Of a stretch of DNA of 26,355 nucleotides, positions 7,393-14,813 are shown one piece after another (positions within the stretch are counted from its first letter, which is position 1; the number at the start of each line of letters is the position of its first letter). Under the pieces are notes generated by a model. The model saw only the letters and a program-made list of their open reading frames with translations. It did no database searches and was not told the origin of the DNA. Location: contig DJWQ01000233.1 in NCBI GenBank assembly GCA_002441045.1, positions 1,298-27,652 of the forward strand. Reading direction: 5' to 3'. This stretch comes from Firmicutes bacterium UBA6226. GTDB taxonomy: Bacteria; Bacillota_A; Clostridia; Peptostreptococcales; Acidaminobacteraceae. A program made the position numbers and the translations under genes.

Positions 7393-8397
7393 CTAATAAC
7401 CAAAATAAACAATATCACTTACTTTTCGTTCACCATAATTTCTACCATCCGTTGGATTGTTGATGACTTCACCATTGAAATAAAGTGTCGAAGACCCGCC
7501 ACCATCTAAATTATAAGCCGTTTCACACCCAAGATTGAAACAGATTTGTGCTAAAGCATCTAATGTGACGCCTGTACTTTGTGAAGTTCTACCATCCACT
7601 ACGATAAATACATAGTGACCCTCGCCAATCTGTCCAATAGCAGTTCTTGGATTGTTCTTCTCACTGTTTTGAGTAACTCGATCCACTGTTTCACCGTCTA
7701 TGACTAATGCTGGCCCAAATGAAAGTATATCCACAGCGCCATTTTCTACCGCTTCTTCAGCATCATAATCACCTTCATAGGCTATGCTAAGATTACCATC
7801 CTGATCAATGATCAGATCTTCAGTTGTAGGACTGAGCACTGAGCTTCTGAGTAAAACACCGTTTCTTGCGACGTAGCCTAAATCTCTAAAACCGTAGTAA
7901 TCACCATTAATCGCTAAAATTACATCATGTGCCGAGGCGATACTCGATGTGGTTGCTGTGATGTTTTTGCCATAGGTATCGTTTGCAAGAGCTGTTCTTA
8001 GCAATTCTGGCATATCTGTTTGTATGTCCGCAACATAATACACGACGCCGTTTTCATCATAGGTCGTGACTTCTATTGATAAGTGGTCGTCTTGATAAGA
8101 ATTAGAATCAATCGCTGCTGTGGCTATGACTTCTGAGTCGTTTACTGATTCCATGCTTGTACGCATACCAGTTTCAACCGAGCTTATGTCATTTGGTCCA
8201 GTCGTATCATTCAGCGTTTGCGTGTTGCCTCCGCCTGTATTGGTTGAAGCAATTGTAGCAATTTTTGTATCTGAATCCAATTTCACTACAGCGTGTTCCA
8301 CAACAAATGTATCTAAAAGTACAAATGTACTACTAAAGAGTAAAACCATTGTCGTGCCAATCGCCCATATGTGCCGTTTTAACCAATTTTGCATCAT
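7393..8397 (-). CDS. Phosphodiester glycosidase family (NAGPA domain) protein, membrane anchored
   Basis: A 334-residue protein with one N-terminal membrane segment (about 10-28) after a short basic tail, so the rest should lie outside the cytoplasm. A low-complexity Thr/Ser/Asn/Gly linker (about 45-75) follows. The NAGPA domain (about 105-334) shows ILAINGDYYG (160-169), NPRTAIG (249-255), FIVVDGR (264-270) and NLDGGGSSTLYFNG (296-309). The family founder removes GlcNAc from a mannose-6-phosphate phosphodiester; bacterial members act on cell-wall or envelope sugar phosphodiesters. The ATG at 8397 overlaps the upstream stop as ATGA and follows GGGAGG, so it is translationally coupled to the glycosyltransferase. 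The actual substrate is not known. Confidence 0.9.
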   Translation of the reverse strand: MMQNWLKRHIWAIGTTMVLLFSSTFVLLDTFVVEHAVVKLDSDTKIATIASTNTGGGNTQTLNDTTGPNDISSVETGMRTSMESVNDSEVIATAAIDSNSYQDDHLSIEVTTYDENGVVYYVADIQTDMPELLRTALANDTYGKNITATTSSIASAHDVILAINGDYYGFRDLGYVARNGVLLRSSVLSPTTEDLIIDQDGNLSIAYEGDYDAEEAVENGAVDILSFGPALVIDGETVDRVTQNSEKNNPRTAIGQIGEGHYVFIVVDGRTSQSTGVTLDALAQICFNLGCETAYNLDGGGSSTLYFNGEVINNPTDGRNYGERKVSDIVYFGY

Positions 8398-9422
8398 TTA
8401 CCTCCCACACCATTAAAAATGAATCTTCTTTGAATCCAATAACTCATAATAAATAAAAAGCTATCCACTAGAATCTTTGCAATTACTGGCGTTCCAGATA
8501 ACAAACTGATGAGTTGTACTAAGCTAGCGCTAACCATCATCTGTGTAAAGAAAAGCAATGTATATTTTCTGAGTTCTTGTAGCTTCTTTCCTTTAGATTC
8601 GAAAACGAGACTTTGATTGACTTTAAAATTAAACCCACCCGATATCAGTCTTGCAAGCACCGTCGCAACTAGAGGGAGCATGCCAACCAAATGTGTAAAG
8701 ATTGCGAAAAGACCAATATCCACAACAGCTGATGTAATCGCAGATAAGCTATATCTAAGGATCACACAATAAATTTTTAGCGAGTCATAAAATGGATTGA
8801 AATGACTGCCACTATTTTCATCAAAATACAATGTTTCTATCTGAACTTCCTTAAAAGGATAATTTCGCTTCGTCGCTTCAAGTAAAACATTCATCTCATA
8901 TTCGTAACGATCGCCTTCAACTTCAAGAAGCGTCTCAATCATATCAGGCTGAAAGCCTCTAAGTCCTGTCTGAGTATCCGTGCATTCTGAACCCGTAGAC
9001 CATTTAAATACCTTAGAGGTTATCTTATTGCCCCATTTACTTTTAAAAGGCACATGGTCAAAATCGAAATTTCTTACCCCTAAAATAAGCGCCTCTTTAT
9101 TCCGAATTAGTTGTTGTGCTATTCTAAAAATATCCTTTGGGGCATGTTGCCCATCTGCGTCAACCGTTATACACGGCCTCCTAAAGTTTTTAATTCGCTC
9201 AAATGCCGTTTTAAGCGACTCACCTTTTCCAAGATTAATACCATGATGTAAAAGAATGACCTCTTCTCTAAGTGATAATGACTCAAATATGGGCAGAGCC
9301 TCAACCTCACTTCCGTCATTTACGATGATAATCTCATTGAAATTAAACTGTATTAAGTCATCCACTAATTCTATCAATCTATGGTTAGGGTTATATGCGG
9401 GTATAATTATAAAAGGATTCAT
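8394..9422 (-). CDS. GT2 family glycosyltransferase fused to a GtrA-like membrane domain
   Basis: A 342-residue two-domain protein. Residues 1-205 are a GT-A glycosyltransferase: FIIIPAYNP (4-12), IIIVNDGS (31-38), the metal/nucleotide motif DADGQHAP (88-95) and QTGLRGF (151-157). This is the arrangement of DPM1/polyprenyl-phosphate sugar transferases. Residues about 222-338 form a GtrA domain with four hydrophobic helices and the terminal WIQRRFIF. The expected role is making a polyprenyl-phosphate-linked sugar and moving it across the membrane for envelope decoration. The ATG at 9422 follows GAGGAGGTAAAGA. It is the first gene of the unit, with the NAGPA protein and a small membrane protein after it. 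Confidence 0.92.
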   Translation of the reverse strand: MNPFIIIPAYNPNHRLIELVDDLIQFNFNEIIIVNDGSEVEALPIFESLSLREEVILLHHGINLGKGESLKTAFERIKNFRRPCITVDADGQHAPKDIFRIAQQLIRNKEALILGVRNFDFDHVPFKSKWGNKITSKVFKWSTGSECTDTQTGLRGFQPDMIETLLEVEGDRYEYEMNVLLEATKRNYPFKEVQIETLYFDENSGSHFNPFYDSLKIYCVILRYSLSAITSAVVDIGLFAIFTHLVGMLPLVATVLARLISGGFNFKVNQSLVFESKGKKLQELRKYTLLFFTQMMVSASLVQLISLLSGTPVIAKILVDSFLFIMSYWIQRRFIFNGVGGK

Positions 9423-9534
9423 TCTTTACCTCCTCAACTTTTATAGACAAATGTTAGCACGATAACCTTAATCTATCCTTAAAGGAGAAAGAATCCCTTA
9501 AATTATTTTTAATACCGCTCAATCCCAATTAGAT

Positions 9535-9586
9535 GTAAAAAATAAGCCCTGTTTTCTCTTTTAAATAGATCGAGAAAACAGGACTT
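9535..9586 (-). terminator. Terminator of the 71-residue DUF6465-like gene
   Basis: A long stem pairs AAGCCCTGTTTTCTC (9544-9558) with GAGAAAACAGGACTT (9572-9586) with one mismatch. The minus-strand T-rich tail is TTATTTTTTA. It separates the small gene from the glycosyltransferase operon, whose promoter must lie within about 9423-9535; no boxes there are good enough to assign. Confidence 0.88.
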
Positions 9587-9609
9587 AAGTGAGGTAAGAT
9601 TATAATGAC

Positions 9610-9825
9610 TTAATTGAGTCTAATTGCGCCTTTGCAGATATCACAGACATAATATGCGGTAACCGCTGTGCCTTCGATGTTAACATAAACATTGATTTCG
9701 CCAAGTGTATCAGGGTCAACCCCTTCCGCTTCACAACCTAGTTTTATTTTTTCTATAATTTCAGATTCATTTAAGTTGGCTAAATCAACACCGCTCATTT
9801 GTAGTGTCACTTTTCCTAATTTCAT
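9610..9825 (-). CDS. Small DUF6465-like protein with C-terminal CxxC
   Basis: A 71-residue protein whose pattern (KVTLQMSGVD, EIIEKIKLGC, LGEINVYVNIEG, AYYVCDICKGAIRL) resembles the small DUF6465 proteins of Firmicutes. Those keep a YVxPE...YYV-x-GSI layout. The Cys61/Cys64 pair could bind metal or form a disulfide, but only one CxxC is present. I prefer the ATG at 9825, seven bases after GGAG, over the GTG at 9831, which lacks a properly placed ribosome site. It is a single gene, divergent from the MarR/MATE operon and closed by a strong terminator. Function unknown. Confidence 0.65.
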   Translation of the reverse strand: MKLGKVTLQMSGVDLANLNESEIIEKIKLGCEAEGVDPDTLGEINVYVNIEGTAVTAYYVCDICKGAIRLN

Positions 9826-9911
9826 AAACACACTCCATTCTAAAATAAACTAACTTCGTTAATTAATTACCCATTCCAATATTTGTTAATCAAGATTGTT
9901 AATGTTTTATT

Positions 9912-9931
9912 TTAGTTGACAACGCAACTAA
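9912..9931 (+). promoter_or_regulatory. Probable MarR operator 1
   Basis: A perfect seven-base inverted repeat, TTAGTTG-ACAACG-CAACTAA, covering the -35 box of the marR promoter. A near-identical copy lies 32 bases (about three helical turns) downstream. MarR proteins commonly bind such palindromes and repress their own operon. Binding is inferred. Confidence 0.75.
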
Positions 9932-9944
9932 TTTTCGCTAATAT
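9916..9944 (+). promoter_or_regulatory. Promoter of marR-MATE operon
   Basis: Consensus -35 TTGACA (9916-9921), a 17-base spacer and -10 TAATAT (9939-9944). Transcription should start near 9951. The -35 box lies inside operator 1 and the start region inside operator 2, so a bound dimer at either site would block polymerase. Confidence 0.8.
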
Positions 9945-9963
9945 AAGTTGACAATGCAACTAA
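9944..9963 (+). promoter_or_regulatory. Probable MarR operator 2
   Basis: TAAGTTG-ACAATG-CAACTAA differs from operator 1 at two positions and keeps the AGTTG/CAACT arms. It overlaps the predicted transcription start. Confidence 0.72.
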
Positions 9964-9982
9964 TTTTTTAGAAAGGATAACT

Positions 9983-10480
9983 ATGAACGAGACAAAAGTT
10001 TGTCCAGAAATCGATGTGAAGCCAGATGGTCGATTAACCGATTTCTCGCAAATAGGCAAATTAATCTCTATACTATCTAGAGCAGGTCAATCCTTCTTCG
10101 CACAAAAAGCGAGTGATTTTGATATAGGTGGTGGGCAGTTATCGCTCATCTTTTACCTTTACAAGCATGATCTTTCAAGTCAAGATGAACTAACAAAGGC
10201 ACTTGAGGTAGATAAAGCTACCATTACGCGTTCTGTTAACAAACTTGAAAAATGCGGTCATGTCGAAAGAATTAGAGATGAACAAGATCATCGCGTCAAT
10301 CGGATTAGACTTACCGAAGCTGGAAGAAATGTGCATGATAACCTTAAAGGCATCGCACGTGAATGGCACGATGTTTTACTTGAAGGTTTTACAAATGATG
10401 AAGCACAGCAGTTAGAAATCCTCTTTGGAAAACTACTACAAAATGCAAGGCAATATAAATCCACTCAAAGCAAACTTTAG
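9983..10480 (+). CDS. MarR family transcriptional regulator
   Basis: A 165-residue winged-helix regulator. Helical dimerisation segments (about 18-45 and 115-160) flank the DNA-binding core. The recognition helix is about 77-90 (DKATITRSVNKLEK) and the wing holds RDEQDHRVNRIRLT (98-111), the classic MarR wing with its Asp/Arg pattern. The ATG at 9983 follows AAAGGATAACT. It is first in an operon with a MATE efflux pump 40 bases downstream, so it is expected to repress both genes until a ligand (drug, phenolic or bile-type compound) releases it. The two palindromes at its promoter support autorepression. Cys7 and Cys91 are present, but thiol sensing would be speculative. Confidence 0.95.
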   Translation: MNETKVCPEIDVKPDGRLTDFSQIGKLISILSRAGQSFFAQKASDFDIGGGQLSLIFYLYKHDLSSQDELTKALEVDKATITRSVNKLEKCGHVERIRDEQDHRVNRIRLTEAGRNVHDNLKGIAREWHDVLLEGFTNDEAQQLEILFGKLLQNARQYKSTQSKL

Positions 10481-10520
10481 ACACTATTACAAAACACAAA
10501 TTTGAAATTAAGGTGAAATT

Positions 10521-11861
10521 ATGTCCAACAACGAATTACTTAGAACCGAAAAAATCGGTAAATTATTATTTAAATTTTCTTTACCTGCAATCGTAGGTAT
10601 GCTCGTCAATGCTCTCTATAACGTCGTTGACCGCATGTACATCGGATGGCTGGGACCGCTGGCAATGACCGGTATCGGTTTATCTTTACCACTTATGACA
10701 TTACTTATGGGACTCTCCATGCTCGTCGGTATCGGTTCAGGCGCAAGAATTTCCATCCGCCTAGGTCAAAATAGAAAAGACGATGCTGAGCATATTTTAG
10801 GAAATGCTTTTATACTGTTAATCCTCATTATGGCGGGTGCTATGATACTTGGGTTAATATTTAAAACACCACTGCTCTACCTTTTCGGTGCCAGTGAAGC
10901 AACGATAGGTTATGCCGATCAATACTTGACCGTCATTCTCATGGGTGCGGTCTTCCAAGGGCTCGGTTTTGGTTTAACTGGTGTTATGCGTTCAGAAGGT
11001 AGTCCAAAGCAAGCGATGTTAACCACACTTGCTGGTGCGATTACAAATATTATCCTCGACCCAATCTTTATCTTTGCCTTTGGTATGGGGATCAGAGGCG
11101 CTGCAGTAGCAACGATTATCTCACAATTTGTCACAATGACCTTAGTTCTCAGACACTTCGGTCTCGGCAAGGGTCATCTTAGAATTCACAGAAAGAACTT
11201 TAAGCTAGATACAGGCATTATCGCGAGTATTCTTTCAATTGGAATGTCACCATTCTTTATGCAAGTCGCCGCAAGTATTGTAACTGTCGTTTCTAATAAT
11301 GCGCTTAAATCGACTGGTGGCGACATCGCTATCGGCGCAATGACTGTTATCAATGCCATCGCTATCTTTTTCTTAATGCCGATCTTCGGTTTAAATCAGG
11401 GTACACAACCCATCGTCGGTTACAACTATGGCGCAAAGCAATACGATCGCGTTAAGAAAGCGCTTAAACTCGCCATCTTAGCGGGTACTTGTGTTTCGAC
11501 AACAGGCTTTTTACTCACTCAATTTTTCACTGAACAGCTCATTCACATATTTAACAGTGATCCTGAGCTCGTTAGTGTTGCCACAAAAGGTATGAAAATA
11601 TTCTTATCGATGCTTCCTGTTATCGGTTTTCAAATTATCAGTGCCAACTACTTCCAAGCGGTTGGTAAAGCGCCAAAGGCAATTTTCCTTAGCCTATTAA
11701 GACAAGTGATCGTATTAATTCCATTGTTAATCATACTGCCTAAAATCTTTGGCTTATCAGGTGTTTGGTATGCTGGTCCAGCCGCTGATTTTACAGCTTC
11801 TGTGGTTACAGCCATCTTCTTATTCCAAGAGATGCGTCATTTGGATGAAGTACATGCTTAG
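10521..11861 (+). CDS. MATE family multidrug efflux transporter
   Basis: A 446-residue inner-membrane antiporter with about 12 helices in two homologous bundles. Typical features are FSLPAIVGMLVNALYNVVDRMYIG (18-41, opening helix; the ALYNVVD run is characteristic), VGIGSGARISIRLGQ (helix 2-3), the matching IFGLNQGTQPIVGYNYGA in the second half, and NYFQAVGKAPKA near the C terminus. MATE pumps export cationic drugs in exchange for Na+ or H+. The ATG at 10521 follows AAGGTGAAATT. It is co-transcribed with the MarR gene, and a strong terminator follows. The ion and substrates cannot be read from the sequence. Confidence 0.95.
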   Translation: MSNNELLRTEKIGKLLFKFSLPAIVGMLVNALYNVVDRMYIGWLGPLAMTGIGLSLPLMTLLMGLSMLVGIGSGARISIRLGQNRKDDAEHILGNAFILLILIMAGAMILGLIFKTPLLYLFGASEATIGYADQYLTVILMGAVFQGLGFGLTGVMRSEGSPKQAMLTTLAGAITNIILDPIFIFAFGMGIRGAAVATIISQFVTMTLVLRHFGLGKGHLRIHRKNFKLDTGIIASILSIGMSPFFMQVAASIVTVVSNNALKSTGGDIAIGAMTVINAIAIFFLMPIFGLNQGTQPIVGYNYGAKQYDRVKKALKLAILAGTCVSTTGFLLTQFFTEQLIHIFNSDPELVSVATKGMKIFLSMLPVIGFQIISANYFQAVGKAPKAIFLSLLRQVIVLIPLLIILPKIFGLSGVWYAGPAADFTASVVTAIFLFQEMRHLDEVHA

Positions 11862-11957
11862 CATTTCAGTAATATTGAACGCTTTGCTACTAATAAATAT
11901 CTTCGACATTGAAACCACAATTTTACCACATGTAGGTGTGTTGTAAGGTTGTGGCAG

Positions 11958-12028
11958 AAAAAAAGTTCTATTACAAAGTCATGTGAGGGTTAATGTCACT
12001 GAATTTGTAGTAGAACTTTTTATTTTTG
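11958..12028 (+). terminator. Bidirectional terminator between MATE and TldE genes
   Basis: An 18-pair stem of AAAAAGTTCTATTACAAA (11960-11977) and TTTGTAGTAGAACTTTTT (12004-12021) with one wobble pair and a 26-base loop. T-rich tails lie on both sides (TTTTTATTTTT on plus, TTTTTTT on minus). It serves the two convergent operons. Confidence 0.9.
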
Positions 12029-12062
12029 CTATCTATAAAGCTTTCGAATCATTTGGGTAGGA

Positions 12063-13286
12063 TTAGTTAATCCTCATCCACATACCGTGTAGTTGTGCCC
12101 CTTCTCCGATGTAGTAAGGACTTTCGAAGGTTCCGATATAATCCTTACCAAACATATCATATAGGCTTGAGCGCATGTTAAACTCTGGCAGCTTGCCGAT
12201 AATTTCAGTACCTTCAAGAAGGAAACTGACTTGTACAGGTGTTGCATAGTCGCCATCGGTTGTAAAGTCTCCGCCTGAACTAATAACCACAAGAATTGAT
12301 TTTTGACCTTCAAGTACTTTAGCGATGTCTTCTGTATCAACGTCAAACCCAAGCGTTGGTGCAGTTAAAACTGGAAGACCGTCATAGTCACCCGTTGCGC
12401 CACCCGTATAAGGTAATGAATAAAGGTCAGCTGTCCTCTTATCAGCAAACACACTAACGAATTTACCATTTTGAATTAATGGCAGCTTATCGTTCTCGTA
12501 AGTCATACCTTCTCTGTCAAAGAAGGGAGCGAAATTTTGCACTGGATTCTTCCAGATTGATAAATTCAACTTCTCATTAAATATAGTTTCTCCTAACTTT
12601 CCTTTGAAAAGTGAAGAACCAGTCGCATAGATTTCACCATTTAACGACCTTGAAAATATGCCATTGAAGCTATCTTCGCCTATAAAGAAGACGGGTAGCT
12701 TTTCACCTTCTGGTAGATCTGCTTTTCCCAAATAGCCTTTCATAAATGCTTTTGATTGTTCAATAAACTTCGCTCGATCAAACGTTCTACCAAAGTAACT
12801 TAAGAAACCATCAAAAACATTCGGTCCACCGATTTCCTTTAAAATCAATGCAAGCTCAAAATATGCATCCTCATACTTCAGATCAAGTCCATCTGTATTT
12901 TGCATTAAAGCAGAGTGCTCAATAACAGATAGGTGTTCGGAATAATCAAACTCAGGATAGTTTTCTCTAAAAAAGGCTAAAATTGCTTCAGTTTCTTCGA
13001 GAAGCGTTTTTGCATCCATCGGTGATGCATTGTAACTTCTATGATCCTTTTTATCACCTGTTAAAGCATATGGATAGGCGATATCTGTCATCAAATTCTC
13101 AGTTGCATCTTTTTCAAGCTGCGCCATTGGTACATCCCCGATTGCTCCGGAGATACCTATTTTTCCATCCTTATAAACTCGATAGCCCTTTTTAACGATG
13201 TCTTTAGAACGTACCGCTTCAATCTTAGCCGTTTTAACTTTTACGGTTGTTTCTTTTTCCCTAATTACAAGCCATTCTTTTTTCAT
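12063..13286 (-). CDS. tldE: TldE/PmbA-like subunit of TldD-TldE metalloprotease
   Basis: A 407-residue TldD/PmbA-family protein without the HExxxH zinc motif, so it is the non-catalytic partner. C-terminal motifs include SGGDFTTDGDYATPVQVSF and the closing GEGAQLHGMWMRIN, whose placement fits PmbA. In E. coli the TldD/TldE heterodimer degrades unfolded peptides and trims the leader of microcin B17. The gene starts 9 bases after tldD ends, an operon pair, and its ATG at 13286 follows AGGGGGAG. No modified-peptide gene is visible nearby. It is somewhat divergent from PmbA, but the role is fairly secure from the paired context. Confidence 0.85.
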   Translation of the reverse strand: MKKEWLVIREKETTVKVKTAKIEAVRSKDIVKKGYRVYKDGKIGISGAIGDVPMAQLEKDATENLMTDIAYPYALTGDKKDHRSYNASPMDAKTLLEETEAILAFFRENYPEFDYSEHLSVIEHSALMQNTDGLDLKYEDAYFELALILKEIGGPNVFDGFLSYFGRTFDRAKFIEQSKAFMKGYLGKADLPEGEKLPVFFIGEDSFNGIFSRSLNGEIYATGSSLFKGKLGETIFNEKLNLSIWKNPVQNFAPFFDREGMTYENDKLPLIQNGKFVSVFADKRTADLYSLPYTGGATGDYDGLPVLTAPTLGFDVDTEDIAKVLEGQKSILVVISSGGDFTTDGDYATPVQVSFLLEGTEIIGKLPEFNMRSSLYDMFGKDYIGTFESPYYIGEGAQLHGMWMRIN

Positions 13287-13295
13287 ATGCTCCCC

Positions 13296-14630
13296 CTACT
13301 GAACCGTAAGCTTCTTAACACGTGTATATGGACCGCCAAAACCAACTGGCAATGGCCATTGCTCCATTTTGCCACAACCGCCTCCAACGAAGCTAAGGAG
13401 CTCAAATTCTTCACTTAAAGCATCCACTTCGCCCAACGTTTCAAACACATTTCCTGTCACAACTGAAATTTTTACTGGTGTTGTAATCTTACCTTTTTCT
13501 ATCATATATGCGCGAGAAGGTGCAATCGTGAAGGTAGACATACCCGACCCATGCTTGATGTCCTCAATATAGATTCCCTTTTCTATCTCTGAAATGATGT
13601 CTTTCAGTGGACGATTGCCCTTTTCTATATAAGTTGTCGTCATTCTGACGATCGGTTCAAACTCAAAGTTCATTGCTCTAGCATTACCTGTAAGTCCCTC
13701 TTCAAGATGCGTACCAGTCACTGTACTTTGTAAACGACCTGTCAGTTTACCATCGGTAACGATATAAGTTTTCTCAGCTTTATTGCCCTCGTCGTCATAT
13801 GGCGTATAGCCATTGCCTAAAACATGACCATCATCAATAATTGTCAATCCTGGGCTCCCAACTTGCTTGCCAATTGCCCATTCCTTTTTCATGTTAGGAT
13901 CACCCAACATAAAGTCAGACTCACTTTTATGGCCAAAGCTTTCATGTGTGAAAACACCTGTGGTCAACGGACTCATTAATACCACATAATCCCCAGGCAC
14001 CACAGGTACCGCTTCTTTTACAAACGCGATACTCTTATCGACTTCCTCCTGCAATTCGTTACGGATGGTCTTTAAATCATCAAAGTAGATGCCTGCCTTT
14101 GATGCGCGGCTTGAATCTTTTTTATCACCACTAACCAGCTCCATATTCAGCCTTATGCCACAGGTTTGTCTGTCATAGATGACATGTGTCCCCTTTGATG
14201 AAATGATTTCCTTAGTGATTCTATTGTCTACATAGAATGAAGAATGATGTACAATCTCCTCACGTTCTAATAAATCCAAATAACCTCTAAGTAATTCTTG
14301 TTTTGCCATAACATCGATTTTAGAGAGGTCACCGGCTTCAAACTTAAGGCAAGTTTCCACATTGACTTCGAATTTCTTAACGACAGGATGCTCAAGTATC
14401 GAAGCGTTAGGCGTCGCCAATGAAGCCAGTTCATCGATTTTCTCCTGTAAAGCTTCAAGTTCCGTAGTCGCACTATAATACCAGCGCTCGCCATCAAATA
14501 CGCGAATAAAAGCACCTTTATTCGTTCTTACTTTTTGTTCTTGCAACTTTTCTTTTTTAAACGTGATTTTCGTATCAAATAAGGTTTCAATTCTCAAATC
14601 AGTATAGAGCCCTTTTGGAAAATGATACAT
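13296..14630 (-). CDS. tldD: TldD-like zinc metalloprotease (catalytic subunit)
   Basis: A 444-residue cytoplasmic protease. The HESFGH motif (His229-Glu230-x3-His234) is the HExxxH zinc site of TldD, and Cys419 in VGGGCGKMEQWPLPVGFGG is the expected third ligand. GTHLEEGLTGNARAMNFEFEP (307-327) is another family block. The enzyme should act with the TldE-like protein encoded downstream on unfolded or modified peptides threaded into the dimer. The ATG at 14630 follows AAGGAGGCGTCT. A TATAAT box is seen about 40 bases upstream. Confidence 0.93.
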   Translation of the reverse strand: MYHFPKGLYTDLRIETLFDTKITFKKEKLQEQKVRTNKGAFIRVFDGERWYYSATTELEALQEKIDELASLATPNASILEHPVVKKFEVNVETCLKFEAGDLSKIDVMAKQELLRGYLDLLEREEIVHHSSFYVDNRITKEIISSKGTHVIYDRQTCGIRLNMELVSGDKKDSSRASKAGIYFDDLKTIRNELQEEVDKSIAFVKEAVPVVPGDYVVLMSPLTTGVFTHESFGHKSESDFMLGDPNMKKEWAIGKQVGSPGLTIIDDGHVLGNGYTPYDDEGNKAEKTYIVTDGKLTGRLQSTVTGTHLEEGLTGNARAMNFEFEPIVRMTTTYIEKGNRPLKDIISEIEKGIYIEDIKHGSGMSTFTIAPSRAYMIEKGKITTPVKISVVTGNVFETLGEVDALSEEFELLSFVGGGCGKMEQWPLPVGFGGPYTRVKKLTVQ

Positions 14631-14670
14631 AGACGCCTCCTTAGGTTAGATTCTTATCGAACTTGAGACT

Positions 14671-14676
14671 ATTATA
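14671..14676 (-). promoter_or_regulatory. -10 box (TATAAT) of the tldD-tldE operon
   Basis: A perfect minus-strand TATAAT 41 bases upstream of the tldD start. No good -35 box is at 16-18 bases; the region 14690-14700 has only weak matches. It is the only clear promoter element in the 180-base gap, which otherwise holds the hemL terminator. Confidence 0.55.
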
Positions 14677-14777
14677 CACGAATTAAATTAAAATTGTGTT
14701 AGAATTCTATCAGATATATAATTTTTTTTATAAGCAACTCATTCACACTAGTCTTTCAATCAGTTTTGTCACTTGAG

Positions 14778-14807
14778 AAAAAACAAAGAGGGCTTATTTG
14801 CCCTCTT
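14778..14807 (-). terminator. Terminator of the cbi-hem operon
   Basis: Eight-pair stem AAGAGGGC (minus strand 14807-14800) and GCCCTCTT (14793-14786) with a six-base loop, followed by TTGTTTTTT (to about 14778). It starts seven bases past the hemL stop and closes the operon. Confidence 0.92.
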
Positions 14808-14813
14808 ATATCT

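Noticed and set aside
12074..12352. Minus-strand open frame inside tldE
   Set aside because: Out-of-frame shadow of tldE with skewed composition and no start signal.
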